A DNA stretch of 26,121 nucleotides from contig JBJKSO010000063.1 in assembly GCA_046703825.1 (NCBI GenBank), forward strand, positions 1-26,121, in the 5' to 3' direction. Shown piece by piece: positions 7,193 to 14,881 of the stretch. A model generated the notes under the pieces. The model did not search any database and was not told the DNA's origin. It saw only the letters and a list, made by a program, of their open reading frames with translations. The position numbers and the translations under genes are program-made. Each line of letters starts with the position of its first letter. Position 1 is the first letter of the stretch. This stretch comes from JBJKSO01 sp046703825 (lineage in GTDB: Bacteria; Chloroflexota; Dormibacteria; Aeolococcales; Bog-877).

Positions 7193-8769
7193 GCCCGCTC
7201 CACGTACTGATCGGGCAGGTCGTTCTCGAACAGCACCACGCTGCCGGGTCCGGCTACGTAGGGCAGGCGCTTTTGGGCCTGCTCGAGATCCAGCACCACG
7301 CTGACGCTCTTGTCGGCGAACCCCATCTCGCGCAATCCCTCCCGAACCGGGGCCGAGTGCTGGGGTCCGACCAGGATGACGTGGCTGCAGACCGCAGCCG
7401 CCTGGCGGCCGAGCTCGCGCATCCGGTCCTGCTCCTCCTCACCCAGCTCGATGAACCCGGGGGTGACCAGGACTCGCCGCTCCCCGGGGAGGACGGCGAG
7501 CAGGCGCAGAGCCTCGGCGGCCCCGTCGGGGTTGGAATTGTAGGCGTCGTCGATGATGGTCAGCCCGTTGGTCCGGCTGACCTCCAGCCGATGGGGAGCG
7601 CCCTTGAGCGCCGCGGCGCGCCGCGCCAGGACCTCGGTCGAGACCCCGAGCTCGACCGCCGCGGCCCAGGCGCAGAGCAGGTCGGCGACCGCGTGCCGGC
7701 CGTGGACGGGAACGGTCAGGCGCAAGTCCTCCCCCTCGGATCCGCGCAGCCGGAACGAGGTCCCGGCCGGGGTGGACTTGAGCGAGTCCGCCCACCAGCG
7801 GTCGCCCCGGGAACCCACCCACAGGCTCCGGCAGCGCAGCCCAGCCGTGAGCGTCTGCCGCTCGGCCACGGACGAGGGGGCGATCGCCACCCCCTCCCCG
7901 GGCAGCGACTGGAAGAGCTCGGACTTGGCGACCGCCACCTGCTGGCGGCTGCCGAACCGCTCCAGGTGCATCAGCCCGACCGCGGTGATGATGCCCAGCC
8001 GGGGATGGGTGAAGGAGCAGATCTCGGCGATCTCGCCCGGGCGGTAGGCTCCCATCTCCACCACCGCCCAGCGGTGGCGCGGCTCCAGCCCCTCGTTGAT
8101 GGCACGGCAGACCCCCAGTGTGGTGTTGAAGCTCTCCGGAGTGGCGAAGCAGGGAGTTTCGGGAGAGTCGAGCAGCTGGTGCAGGAACTGCTTGGTGGTG
8201 GTCTTGCCGTAGCTGCCGGTGATCCCCACCACGAGCGCGCCGCTTCGCTCCACCCGCTGCTCGGCCTGGCGGACGAAGTGGCTTCGCTGCGAGGCCTCGT
8301 AGGGGCGCAGCGCCCGCTCGGCGGCCGCCAGCGAGAGCAGCAGCAAGAGGTCGATCAGGCCCAGCGCCAGGGCCCCGGGCCAGCCCACCCAGAAGAGCAG
8401 GTAGAGCACCAGCGCGGCCAGGCCACCGGCCAGCCCGCCCAGACGGCGGGCTCGCTTGGTCCAGCGCAGGCGGCCGCGCTGCTCGAAGGGCCGCGCGGTG
8501 GCGAAGGCCAGCCCCGCCGCCGCCAGCAGCGCCCAGAACACCGCCGAACCGGGTGCCAGCCGCGCCAGGCCGGCCAGGATGCCCCCGCCCACGAACAGGC
8601 CCACCTCCCAGGGCCACAGCACCACCAGCCGGCGATAGGCAGTGCGCTGCAGGCGCTCGGGCAGGTACTCGTCGAGCTGGAAGAGGTAGAGCCACCCCAC
8701 CAGCCGCCGCCAGCAGGCGAGCCCCGCGGCCAAAGTCAGCAGGAGCGCCTCCCAGTAGGGCAGCGTCAC
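7189..8769 (-). CDS. murF: MurF-like Mur ligase with N-terminal membrane domain
   Basis: 526 residues. Residues ~1-165 form about five hydrophobic segments (near 6-23, 47-66, 73-92, 112-128, 131-150). They stand where MurF normally has its UDP-substrate-binding domain. The Mur ligase core follows: P-loop GITGSYGKTTTK (182-193), NTTLGVCRAIN, VEMGAYRPGEIAEI, AVGLMHLERFGS, K282 in VAVAKSELF (expected carbamylated lysine), then PHRLEV, IIDDAYNSNPDG and TPGFIELGEEE in the C-terminal domain. By family and by coupling to ddl it should add D-Ala-D-Ala to the muramyl tripeptide, but the membrane domain leaves the form of the acceptor (UDP- or lipid-linked) open. GTG start 4 nt after the hydrolase stop. 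Alternative: a MurF-related amide ligase with another acceptor. Confidence 0.82.
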   Translation of the reverse strand: MTLPYWEALLLTLAAGLACWRRLVGWLYLFQLDEYLPERLQRTAYRRLVVLWPWEVGLFVGGGILAGLARLAPGSAVFWALLAAAGLAFATARPFEQRGRLRWTKRARRLGGLAGGLAALVLYLLFWVGWPGALALGLIDLLLLLSLAAAERALRPYEASQRSHFVRQAEQRVERSGALVVGITGSYGKTTTKQFLHQLLDSPETPCFATPESFNTTLGVCRAINEGLEPRHRWAVVEMGAYRPGEIAEICSFTHPRLGIITAVGLMHLERFGSRQQVAVAKSELFQSLPGEGVAIAPSSVAERQTLTAGLRCRSLWVGSRGDRWWADSLKSTPAGTSFRLRGSEGEDLRLTVPVHGRHAVADLLCAWAAAVELGVSTEVLARRAAALKGAPHRLEVSRTNGLTIIDDAYNSNPDGAAEALRLLAVLPGERRVLVTPGFIELGEEEQDRMRELGRQAAAVCSHVILVGPQHSAPVREGLREMGFADKSVSVVLDLEQAQKRLPYVAGPGSVVLFENDLPDQYVERA

Positions 8770-8773
8770 GGGC

Positions 8774-9568
8774 TCAGAGCCCCGCGTCCATGAAAGCGTC
8801 GACCACGGCGGCGAAACGGACCGGCTCGTCGAGGAAGGGAAAGTGCCCGCTGGCGGAGAAGGTCACCAGCTCACCCGGGCCGACGAGCCCGGCCAGGGTG
8901 GTGCCGTAGGGGTCGAGCGGGAGCTCGGGGTCGCTCTCGCCCCAGACGATCAGGGTGGGCACCGAGATCCGCTCGGCCAGCGGGCGCAGATCCTCCTGCA
9001 CCGCGTGCACCAGGGTCGGCCGCATCGGCCCGGCGGTGCGGTAGTCCTCGGACCCGAAGCGCTGGGCCAGGCCCTCGAGGGCGGCCTGGCGGGCCCGGGC
9101 GGGCAGAATGCCCGCCAGCCGGCGCAGGCGCTTGTACCGCCGCACCCGCCGGGTGGCGGCGCTGGTGAGAGGGAACCGCACCCCGGACGCCGCGCACAAG
9201 AGCAGCCGGTCAATCACCGCCGGCGCCTCCGCCGCCACCCGGATGGAGACGGCACCGCCATACGAATGACCAAGCAGGCTGGTTCCGCCGCACTGGGCCA
9301 TGAAGCTCCGGACCAACCCCGCGTACTTGGAGGTGGTCCACTCGCCGCGCCCGATCGGCGACTGCCCGAAGCCAGGCAGGTCCAAGGCCAAGAGGCGCCG
9401 CGGCGTGCGGCTCAGCCGCAAGAGGGTGGCGAAGGTGTCGGCGCTGGCACCCCAACCATGGAGCAGCAGCACCGGGGGATCGCTGCCGCCACGCTCCAGC
9501 CAAGAGACCGGATCGCCCGAGACCACGGACTGGTGCCTGGCAAGAGCGGTAGGTCCAGCGGTCGCCAT
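8774..9568 (-). CDS. Alpha/beta-fold hydrolase
   Basis: 264 residues with a classic alpha/beta hydrolase pattern: oxyanion-hole HGWGAS, nucleophile elbow GHSYGG, acid in WGESDPELPL and histidine in SGHFPFLDEP. No signal peptide or membrane helix, so cytoplasmic. Substrate unknown; esterases, C-C hydrolases and haloperoxidase-like enzymes all share this pattern. First gene of an operon with murF (4-nt gap) and ddl, which suggests but does not prove a role in envelope metabolism. The ATG at 9568 has no Shine-Dalgarno sequence but a TAGACT box ends 10 nt upstream. Confidence 0.88.
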   Translation of the reverse strand: MATAGPTALARHQSVVSGDPVSWLERGGSDPPVLLLHGWGASADTFATLLRLSRTPRRLLALDLPGFGQSPIGRGEWTTSKYAGLVRSFMAQCGGTSLLGHSYGGAVSIRVAAEAPAVIDRLLLCAASGVRFPLTSAATRRVRRYKRLRRLAGILPARARQAALEGLAQRFGSEDYRTAGPMRPTLVHAVQEDLRPLAERISVPTLIVWGESDPELPLDPYGTTLAGLVGPGELVTFSASGHFPFLDEPVRFAAVVDAFMDAGL

Positions 9569-9578
9569 TCGGCGCCCG

Positions 9579-9584
9579 AGTCTA
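9579..9584 (-). promoter_or_regulatory. Possible leaderless -10 box (TAGACT) of the hydrolase-murF-ddl operon
   Basis: TAGACT on the minus strand ends 10 nt before the ATG at 9568. The same hexamer occurs at the same kind of spacing before the ABC ATPase gene (14780-14785). No recognisable -35. Confidence 0.45.
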
Positions 9585-9642
9585 AGCGATGTCTCAGTGA
9601 TGGCTGTGGAGCAACGTGATCAGATCGGCTCGCGACCGAATT

Positions 9643-9648
9643 TATAAT
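9643..9648 (+). promoter_or_regulatory. Consensus -10 box (TATAAT) of the two-component operon, leaderless spacing
   Basis: A perfect TATAAT in an AT-rich patch of a GC-rich region, ending 10 nt before the ATG at 9659. Transcription would start at or within a few bases of the start codon. No Shine-Dalgarno sequence and no clear -35. Confidence 0.65.
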
Positions 9649-9658
9649 CCCGCCTGCC

Positions 9659-10360
9659 ATGGGCGAGCCGCAGGGCGACCAGACTCCAGGGCCGGCCAAG
9701 GTGCTGGTGGTCGACGACGAGCCGTCGATCGTCGAGTTCATCCAAATGGGCCTCAGCCGGGAAGGCTACGAGGTGCGCACCGCCGCCGACGGACGAGCCG
9801 CGCTCACTGTGGTCGACCAGTTCGCGCCCGACGTTGTGATCCTCGACCTGATGATGCCGCGCATGGACGGCTTCCAGCTCACCAGGGAGCTGGCCGGCGA
9901 TCCCCGGCGGGGGCTGATCATACTGAGCGCCCGGGATGAGACCCACGACCGGGTCAAGGGGCTGGAGCTGGGAGCCGACGACTATCTGGTCAAACCCTTC
10001 GACTTCACCGAGTTGCTGGCCCGGGTCCGGTCGGTGCTGCGCCGCCGCCAGCCCGACCAGGCCGCCCAGTTGCGGGCGGGGCCGCTGCAGATCGACCGCT
10101 CCCGCCGCACCGTGCTGAACCGGGGCGAGCCGGTCGAGCTGTCCACCCGCGAGTTCGACCTGCTCGCGTTCTTGGCCGAGAACAAGGGGCAGGTCCTCGA
10201 GCGCGACCGCATCCTCAACGTGGTCTGGGGGGTCGCCTTCTACGGAGACGAGAACAACCTGGAGGTCTACATCCGCTACCTGCGGCTCAAGCTGGACGAC
10301 ACCGAGCGCCAGCTGATCCAGACCGTCCGCGGAGTTGGCTACCGCCTTGCCGCTGACTGA
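9659..10360 (+). CDS. OmpR/PhoB-family response regulator
   Basis: 233 residues. Receiver domain about 14-128 with acidic pocket D19-D20, phospho-acceptor D63 (VILDLMMP), S90 and K112 (KPF), all intact. A winged-helix DNA-binding domain follows about 135-232, ending in RGVGYRL as usual for the OmpR class. It should be phosphorylated by the kinase encoded directly downstream, whose frame starts inside this gene. Closest in style to actinobacterial MprA/TrcR/MtrA-type regulators; targets unknown, and autoregulation is possible. Divergent from the hydrolase operon across a 90-nt spacer holding both promoters. Confidence 0.95.
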   Translation: MGEPQGDQTPGPAKVLVVDDEPSIVEFIQMGLSREGYEVRTAADGRAALTVVDQFAPDVVILDLMMPRMDGFQLTRELAGDPRRGLIILSARDETHDRVKGLELGADDYLVKPFDFTELLARVRSVLRRRQPDQAAQLRAGPLQIDRSRRTVLNRGEPVELSTREFDLLAFLAENKGQVLERDRILNVVWGVAFYGDENNLEVYIRYLRLKLDDTERQLIQTVRGVGYRLAAD

Positions 10361-11897
10361 GCGCTCGGTTCCCTGGTACGCGAGCCTGCGCTGGCGGCTG
10401 ACCTTGACCTTCGTCGGCCTGGTGGCGGTGCTGCTGGCCGGAGCCGGCGCGGTGGAGTACGCCCTGCTGAGCCAGGCCGCAGTTTCCAGCCGGGCCCAGA
10501 CCCTGCAGGCAACCTTCACCGCCGCCCGCACCCTGACCAGCCGGGCGGAGCAGGACCGGGTCCGCTCGGGGCGGCCGCCGCTTTCGGCGCGGGCCGCCGC
10601 CACCGACCTGGCCCGGATCGTGGCTGCCGCCCGCTTCTCCGCGGTGGTGGTGGGCACCAACATCACGGTGGTGGCGACCGCGGTGCCGGGATCCAAGGTC
10701 ACCCCGGTAGTGATGGACGTGAACGTTCCCGTGGTCCCGCGCAATCTGCTGGTGGCGGCGGTCGACTATGACACCGTCTCCCCGGCCACCTTCGTCACCG
10801 GTCCCAGGGGCCAGCAGCTGGCGATGGTCTTCCCCTTGGACGGGCCGCTCGGCCACCGCCTGGGGGCGCTGCAGCTGTCCGAGCCGGCGGCGCCGATCAA
10901 CCAGGAGTTGGCGGTATCGGCCCTGGTGATCGCGCTCGGCAGCGTGGGGGTGCTGCTGGTAGCCGTGATCACCGGCCTATGGCTCACCGGGCGGGGTCTG
11001 TTCCCGCTGCGCCGACTCACTCGAGTGGCCCAAGCCCTGGGCCGCGGCGATCTGAGCCAGCGCAGCGGCCTGCCTCCGGCCCGGGACGAGGTCGGGGTCC
11101 TGGCCGGAGTCTTCGACGAGATGGCCGCCAACGTCGAGCGCACGGTCAAAGTCCGGGAGGAGGCCGAGCGACAGATGCGCCAGTTCATCGCGGACGCCTC
11201 GCACGAGCTGCGCACCCCGCTCACCGCGATCAAGGGCTACCTGGACGTCCTGGGGCGGGGTGCGGCCGATGATCCGACTTCGCTGCGCCGGGCCCTCTCC
11301 GCGCTCGCTGCCGAGGCGGAGCGGATGCGCGGCCTGGTGGCGGAGATGCTGACCCTGGCGCGCGCCGACGCGCGCCGCACCCTGCAACCGCGGCCGGTGG
11401 CCCTGGGGCCCTTCCTGGACCAGTTCCTGGAGGAGCGGCCCGGGGAGAGCCCAGCGTCCCGCGACTTCTCCCAGGGCGTGGTGGCGACGGCCGACCCGGT
11501 CGCACTACACACGATCGCCACCAACCTGGCCAACAACGCCGCCCAGCACGCCCGGGGGGCGGCGATCACCTGGAGGACTCTGGCCCGCGACGGCCAAGCG
11601 GGTTTCGCGTGCTCGGATCGAGGCCCGGGCATCCCGCCCGAGGACCTCCCCCACGTCTTCGAGCGCTTCTACCGGGCGGGTAGCCGGGATGGCGGCGCGC
11701 GCTCCCGGCACGAGGGCGGCAACGGGCTCGGGCTGGCCATCGTCCAAGCGCTCGCCCAGGCTCAGAACGGGACGGTGGAGGTGGAGTCGTCGGACCGGGG
11801 GACCACCTTCACGGTCTGGCTGCCGGCGGCTCAACCGCCCCGGCGCCGGGAAACAGGCAGTGCCCCAGCGCAGCGGCAGAGCGCGCGCCGCAGCTAG
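10335..11897 (+). CDS. HAMP-domain sensor histidine kinase
   Basis: 520 residues from TTG 10335. TM1 about 22-44, extracytoplasmic sensor region about 45-190, TM2 about 195-216, HAMP about 217-270, then the dimerisation domain with FIADASHELRTPL (phospho-acceptor H290), N-box NLANNAAQHA, G1 box SDRGPGIPPEDLPHVFERFYRAG and G2 box GGNGLGLAIV. All catalytic boxes are present. The ~145-residue sensor region has no motif I recognise. The start is uncertain: TTG 10335 and TTG 10347 are both in frame inside the response-regulator gene, and neither has well-spaced Shine-Dalgarno pairing. Either way, translation is coupled to the regulator. The C-terminal tail is Pro/Arg-rich. Its TAG stop lies in a CTAG that also gives the tusA-like gene its stop. 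Confidence 0.93.
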   Translation: MATALPLTERSVPWYASLRWRLTLTFVGLVAVLLAGAGAVEYALLSQAAVSSRAQTLQATFTAARTLTSRAEQDRVRSGRPPLSARAAATDLARIVAAARFSAVVVGTNITVVATAVPGSKVTPVVMDVNVPVVPRNLLVAAVDYDTVSPATFVTGPRGQQLAMVFPLDGPLGHRLGALQLSEPAAPINQELAVSALVIALGSVGVLLVAVITGLWLTGRGLFPLRRLTRVAQALGRGDLSQRSGLPPARDEVGVLAGVFDEMAANVERTVKVREEAERQMRQFIADASHELRTPLTAIKGYLDVLGRGAADDPTSLRRALSALAAEAERMRGLVAEMLTLARADARRTLQPRPVALGPFLDQFLEERPGESPASRDFSQGVVATADPVALHTIATNLANNAAQHARGAAITWRTLARDGQAGFACSDRGPGIPPEDLPHVFERFYRAGSRDGGARSRHEGGNGLGLAIVQALAQAQNGTVEVESSDRGTTFTVWLPAAQPPRRRETGSAPAQRQSARRS

Positions 11898-12142
11898 GGA
11901 TCAGTGGCGCGACACCGCACCAGCAGGCGGACCACCCCGGGAGCGAACGGCTCCAGCGAGAGAACCTGGTCGCCGTCCTCGGAGCAGGACCGTGGCACCG
12001 ACTCCGAAGGCTCGCCCTCGTCGAGCAGAACTTCCAGCGGCCGACCGGGCCCGAGGCGGTCCAGCGCCAGGCGGGTCCGGACGAACGTGAGCGGGCAGCC
12101 CACCCCGCGCAAGTCGAGGCGCTGGGGCGCGGTCTCGGTCAC
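11894..12142 (-). CDS. TusA-family sulfur-carrier-like protein
   Basis: 82 residues. The pattern LDLRGVGCPLTFVRTRLAL contains the conserved Cys-Pro of TusA/SirA proteins (C16-P17), in which the cysteine carries persulfide sulfur. Two more cysteines (C53, C77) are present. The length is normal for the family. The GTG start overlaps the TGA of the upstream ABC-2 permease gene (GTGA), so it is the last, translationally coupled gene of the ABC operon. TusA homologues are usually linked to sulfur relay or to YeeE/YedE permeases; a link to an ABC-2 exporter is unusual and its meaning is unknown. Confidence 0.85.
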   Translation of the reverse strand: MTETAPQRLDLRGVGCPLTFVRTRLALDRLGPGRPLEVLLDEGEPSESVPRSCSEDGDQVLSLEPFAPGVVRLLVRCRATDP

Positions 12143-12966
12143 AGCCGGTCGAAGACGCCGCTGCGGCGTCCCTGGCGCTCGAAGAAGCTGAACATCGAGT
12201 AGGCCAGCAAGGCCCAGAGCAGCCCCACCAGCGCCTCCAGACCGATGTCGGGGAAGGCCCTGGCCAGCGGATGACCGGTGGCCAGCAGGCGACCGGCCTC
12301 GATTCCGTGGGTCAGGGGCAGGATTTGCGCCAGCCCCTGGAGGACCCCGGGAAGCCTGGAGAGGGGCACCTCCACGCCGCAGACCAGAAGCAGCAAGAAG
12401 TAGGCGATGTTGGCGGAGAGGAAGACGTCGCGCACCCGAAGACCGAACGAGCCCAGGGCCATCCCCAGCCCGGTGCAGGAGGCGGCGGTGACCACCACCG
12501 CGAGCGCCAGTCCCGGGATCGCGTCCGGCGGGGGGCGGAAGTCAACCAGGAGCGCGGCCACCAGAAACCCGAAGATCGACGTCTGCAGACCGCTGATCAC
12601 GACCGGCAGGCCCCGGCCCAGGAAGAGCGCCAGGCGGTTGGCAGGGGTCGCCAAAATCGGGCTCAAGGTCTGGAAGTTGCGCTCGTTGGCGATCGCCATC
12701 GTCATGCCGTAGATGGCCGACATGCTGCAGATCTGGATGGCGTTGCCCACGACGAAGAAGTTGGTCGACGCGACCCCCGCGGCGCGTCCCAAGTAGACAA
12801 AGAAGAGGATCTGGAAGAGCGGCGCTCCCAGCATGGTGGGGATGTACTGCCACGGGCTGATCCAGTAGAAGAGCGCGCGGTAAGAGATGAGCCCACCGAC
12901 GAAGAAAACCCGCCAGAAGTTGGACCTTCTGGGCTGCTCCGGCACCAGGATCGCGGCGGCGCTCAC
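12139..12966 (-). CDS. ABC-2 type transporter permease (second subunit)
   Basis: 275 residues, about six hydrophobic segments. The segment ANERNFQTLSPILATPANRLALFLGRGLP resembles the cytoplasmic loop and re-entry region of ABC-2 exporters. The frame is open as far upstream as 13701, but that part is antisense-like shadow of the neighbouring permease gene. The GTG at 12966 overlaps the TGA of the upstream gene (12963-12966) and gives a normal-sized protein, so I take it as the start. It would form a heterodimeric channel with the next permease. Substrate unknown (drug, lipid or polysaccharide are the usual choices). Confidence 0.88.
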   Translation of the reverse strand: MSAAAILVPEQPRRSNFWRVFFVGGLISYRALFYWISPWQYIPTMLGAPLFQILFFVYLGRAAGVASTNFFVVGNAIQICSMSAIYGMTMAIANERNFQTLSPILATPANRLALFLGRGLPVVISGLQTSIFGFLVAALLVDFRPPPDAIPGLALAVVVTAASCTGLGMALGSFGLRVRDVFLSANIAYFLLLLVCGVEVPLSRLPGVLQGLAQILPLTHGIEAGRLLATGHPLARAFPDIGLEALVGLLWALLAYSMFSFFERQGRRSGVFDRL

Positions 12967-13781
12967 TGGAAGGTCAAAGTCGCCTTCTTGCGCGAAAGAC
13001 GCTCCACGTTGCCGACCAGGATGATGCCGAGGATGAGGTAGGCGATGGTGCTGACGGCGCACCAGACAATGGGCATGGCGGCATCGCCGCCCAGGGCGGC
13101 GGCGCGCAGCGCCTCGACCCCCCAGGTCGGCGCCAGGACGTAGGCCAGAGGGTGGGTCCAGCCGGGAAGCAGCGAGAGCGGAACCAAAAGACCCGTGACC
13201 AACCACACCGGGTACTCCATCATGTTTGAGATGGCGTTGGAGTTGCGGTAAAGGACGAAGCTGGAGCCGAGCACCAGCCCCAAGACCCCCAAGGCCACCA
13301 CCGTCAACACCGCCGCCACCGCGAACAGCAGCGGCTGGGCGAAATGGATGGGCGCACCGAAGATCAGCCAGCCCCAGAGCAGTGTTGCGCCCATGGAGTA
13401 CAGCCCCACCGAGGCGGTCCCCAGAGTGATCCCCAGCATGATCAGGATGAAGGGCGACGGCGCCATCACCAGCGGCTCCAGCATCCCCTGGTGCCTCTGC
13501 CACCCCAGCGCCCCGCCGCAGCCGAACACCACCGTGGACCAGATACCCATGATTCCAGATCCGATCGCGTAGTAGAGCAAGGGTGCGCTGTGGCTCCCGG
13601 CCTGCTGGTCCAGCATGGCGATGCTGGCGAATATCAGCGGCTGCACGGTCGAGGTGAGGATGGCAAACCCGGACTGGGCCTGCATCTTCAGCTGAAACCA
13701 CCAGCCCACCAGCGTGATCCGCGGCCAGGTGAGCGGCGCCCAGATGCTGCGGAAGAGCGGCTGCGCCGGTGCTGCGCTCAC
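12963..13781 (-). CDS. ABC-2 type transporter permease (first subunit)
   Basis: 272 residues with about six hydrophobic segments and the pattern QRHQGMLEPLVMAPSPFILIMLG, typical of ABC-2 export permeases. Its GTG start overlaps the TGA of the ATPase gene (13778-13781), and its TGA overlaps the GTG of the second permease. The paired, tightly coupled permeases imply a 1:1 complex with the ATPase. Export rather than import is inferred from the ABC-2 family and the lack of a binding-protein gene. Confidence 0.88.
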   Translation of the reverse strand: MSAAPAQPLFRSIWAPLTWPRITLVGWWFQLKMQAQSGFAILTSTVQPLIFASIAMLDQQAGSHSAPLLYYAIGSGIMGIWSTVVFGCGGALGWQRHQGMLEPLVMAPSPFILIMLGITLGTASVGLYSMGATLLWGWLIFGAPIHFAQPLLFAVAAVLTVVALGVLGLVLGSSFVLYRNSNAISNMMEYPVWLVTGLLVPLSLLPGWTHPLAYVLAPTWGVEALRAAALGGDAAMPIVWCAVSTIAYLILGIILVGNVERLSRKKATLTFQ

Positions 13782-14770
13782 GCCGTCACCAAAGCCACGT
13801 AGGCGTCTTCCAAGGTGGGCTCGCGGGTGGCGATGCGGTGCACCAGCACCCCGTCGAGCAGCTGCGCCAGCTGGCTCTGCAGCTGACTCTCGCGGTTGGC
13901 CTGGATCAGCAAGAGCTGCGCCTGGTCGCGCACCTCCATGGCGACCGACTCCACACCGGGGAAGCAGCGGATGCGATCCAGCTGGCGGTCGGAGACACCG
14001 TACGCCTCCACCTCCACCACCGATCGGTCGGTCACCAGCGCCTTCAGGTCGCGGGGAGTGCCCTGGGCCACGATCTCCCCCTTGGAGATGACGGCGATCC
14101 GCTCGCAGAGGCTGTCGGCCTCGAACATGTAGTGCGTGGTGAGCAGCACGGTCTTGCCCATCCGCGCCAGTTCTGCGATCAGCTGGCGCACCTCGCGGGC
14201 GCCCACCGGGTCCACCCCGATGGTGGGCTCGTCGAAGAACAGGACCGGCGGGTCGTGCAGCAGGCCGCGGGCGAGGTGGAGCCGCTGGCGCATCCCCCGG
14301 GAGAAGCCCTCCACGCGCTCCTTCTCCCTGCCCGCAAGCCCGACCATGTCCAAGACCTGGTCGATCCGCCGGCGCTGCTGCCTTGGATCAAGAGCGTAGA
14401 GCTCGCAGAAGTAGCGCAGGTTGTCGAGCGCGTTGAGTCGGTCGTAGAGCCCACGGTCGCCGCCAAAGACGTAGCCGATCTGGCGGCGGACCGAGCTGGC
14501 CTGCGCCACCACGTCTTGGCCGAGCACCCTAACCTCCCCTGAGGTGGGCAGCAGCAGGGTGCAGAGCACGCGGATGGTCGTGGTCTTGCCAGCTCCGTTG
14601 GGGCCGAGCAGGCCGAAGAGCTCCCCCCGACGCATGTCCAGCGACACGCCGCGCACCGCTTCCACATTGAGCCGGCGGCGACGAAGCGTCCCTGTCGTGG
14701 TCCGGTAGGTACGCCGGAGGTCTTTGACCTCGACGGCCAGTTCTCCGCCCCCTAGTGGCGCTGGAGTCAC
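13778..14770 (-). CDS. ABC transporter ATP-binding protein (DrrA-like, ABC-2 exporter)
   Basis: 330 residues. Walker A GPNGAGKTTT (from 56), signature FSRGM (156-160, a common variant of LSGGQ in ABC-2 exporters), Walker B VLFFDEP (176-182), D-loop GVDP and switch His in LLTTHYM. The Q-loop glutamine is replaced by Gly in YVFGGDRGLY, a feature of one known subfamily. A ~100-residue C-terminal extension follows the ATPase domain, as in DrrA/CcmA-like exporters. It powers the two permeases encoded downstream. The GTG start has a TAGACT box ending 9 nt upstream and no Shine-Dalgarno, suggesting a leaderless message. Divergent from the STAND-type ATPase gene. Confidence 0.94.
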   Translation of the reverse strand: MTPAPLGGGELAVEVKDLRRTYRTTTGTLRRRRLNVEAVRGVSLDMRRGELFGLLGPNGAGKTTTIRVLCTLLLPTSGEVRVLGQDVVAQASSVRRQIGYVFGGDRGLYDRLNALDNLRYFCELYALDPRQQRRRIDQVLDMVGLAGREKERVEGFSRGMRQRLHLARGLLHDPPVLFFDEPTIGVDPVGAREVRQLIAELARMGKTVLLTTHYMFEADSLCERIAVISKGEIVAQGTPRDLKALVTDRSVVEVEAYGVSDRQLDRIRCFPGVESVAMEVRDQAQLLLIQANRESQLQSQLAQLLDGVLVHRIATREPTLEDAYVALVTA

Positions 14771-14779
14771 GGGACGTGG

Positions 14780-14785
14780 AGTCTA
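14780..14785 (-). promoter_or_regulatory. Possible leaderless -10 box (TAGACT) of the ABC-TusA operon
   Basis: TAGACT on the minus strand ends 9 nt before the GTG at 14770. Same hexamer and near-same spacing as before the hydrolase operon. Confidence 0.45.
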
Positions 14786-14862
14786 ACAACGGTCGCCAGC
14801 CCCAAGAGCTTGGCGGGGCTCAAGTCCAAGTCTGCCTTAAATGCAATGGTTTTAAATGATTA

Positions 14863-14873
14863 CCTTGCAAAGG
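14863..14873 (+). promoter_or_regulatory. Small dyad CCTT-gca-AAGG overlapping the Shine-Dalgarno of the STAND-type ATPase gene
   Basis: The right arm AAGG is part of AAAGGA (14869-14874), which lies 7 nt before the GTG at 14882 and is the likely ribosome-binding site. Pairing with CCTT would hide it. The surrounding 14832-14872 is unusually AT-rich and contains TTAAATG twice, so the promoter is probably here. The stem is only 4 bp, so regulation by it is speculative. Confidence 0.3.
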
Positions 14874-14881
14874 ACTAGGCT

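Noticed and set aside
7273..8793. 506-residue plus-strand frame antisense to murF
   Set aside because: Composition is Pro/Gly/Gln/Arg-rich with no recognisable motif; it shadows the clearly conserved murF gene in GC-rich DNA.
12967..13701. Upstream extension of the second ABC permease frame
   Set aside because: It overlaps the first permease gene in another frame; the GTGA junction at 12963-12966 gives a normal-sized protein.
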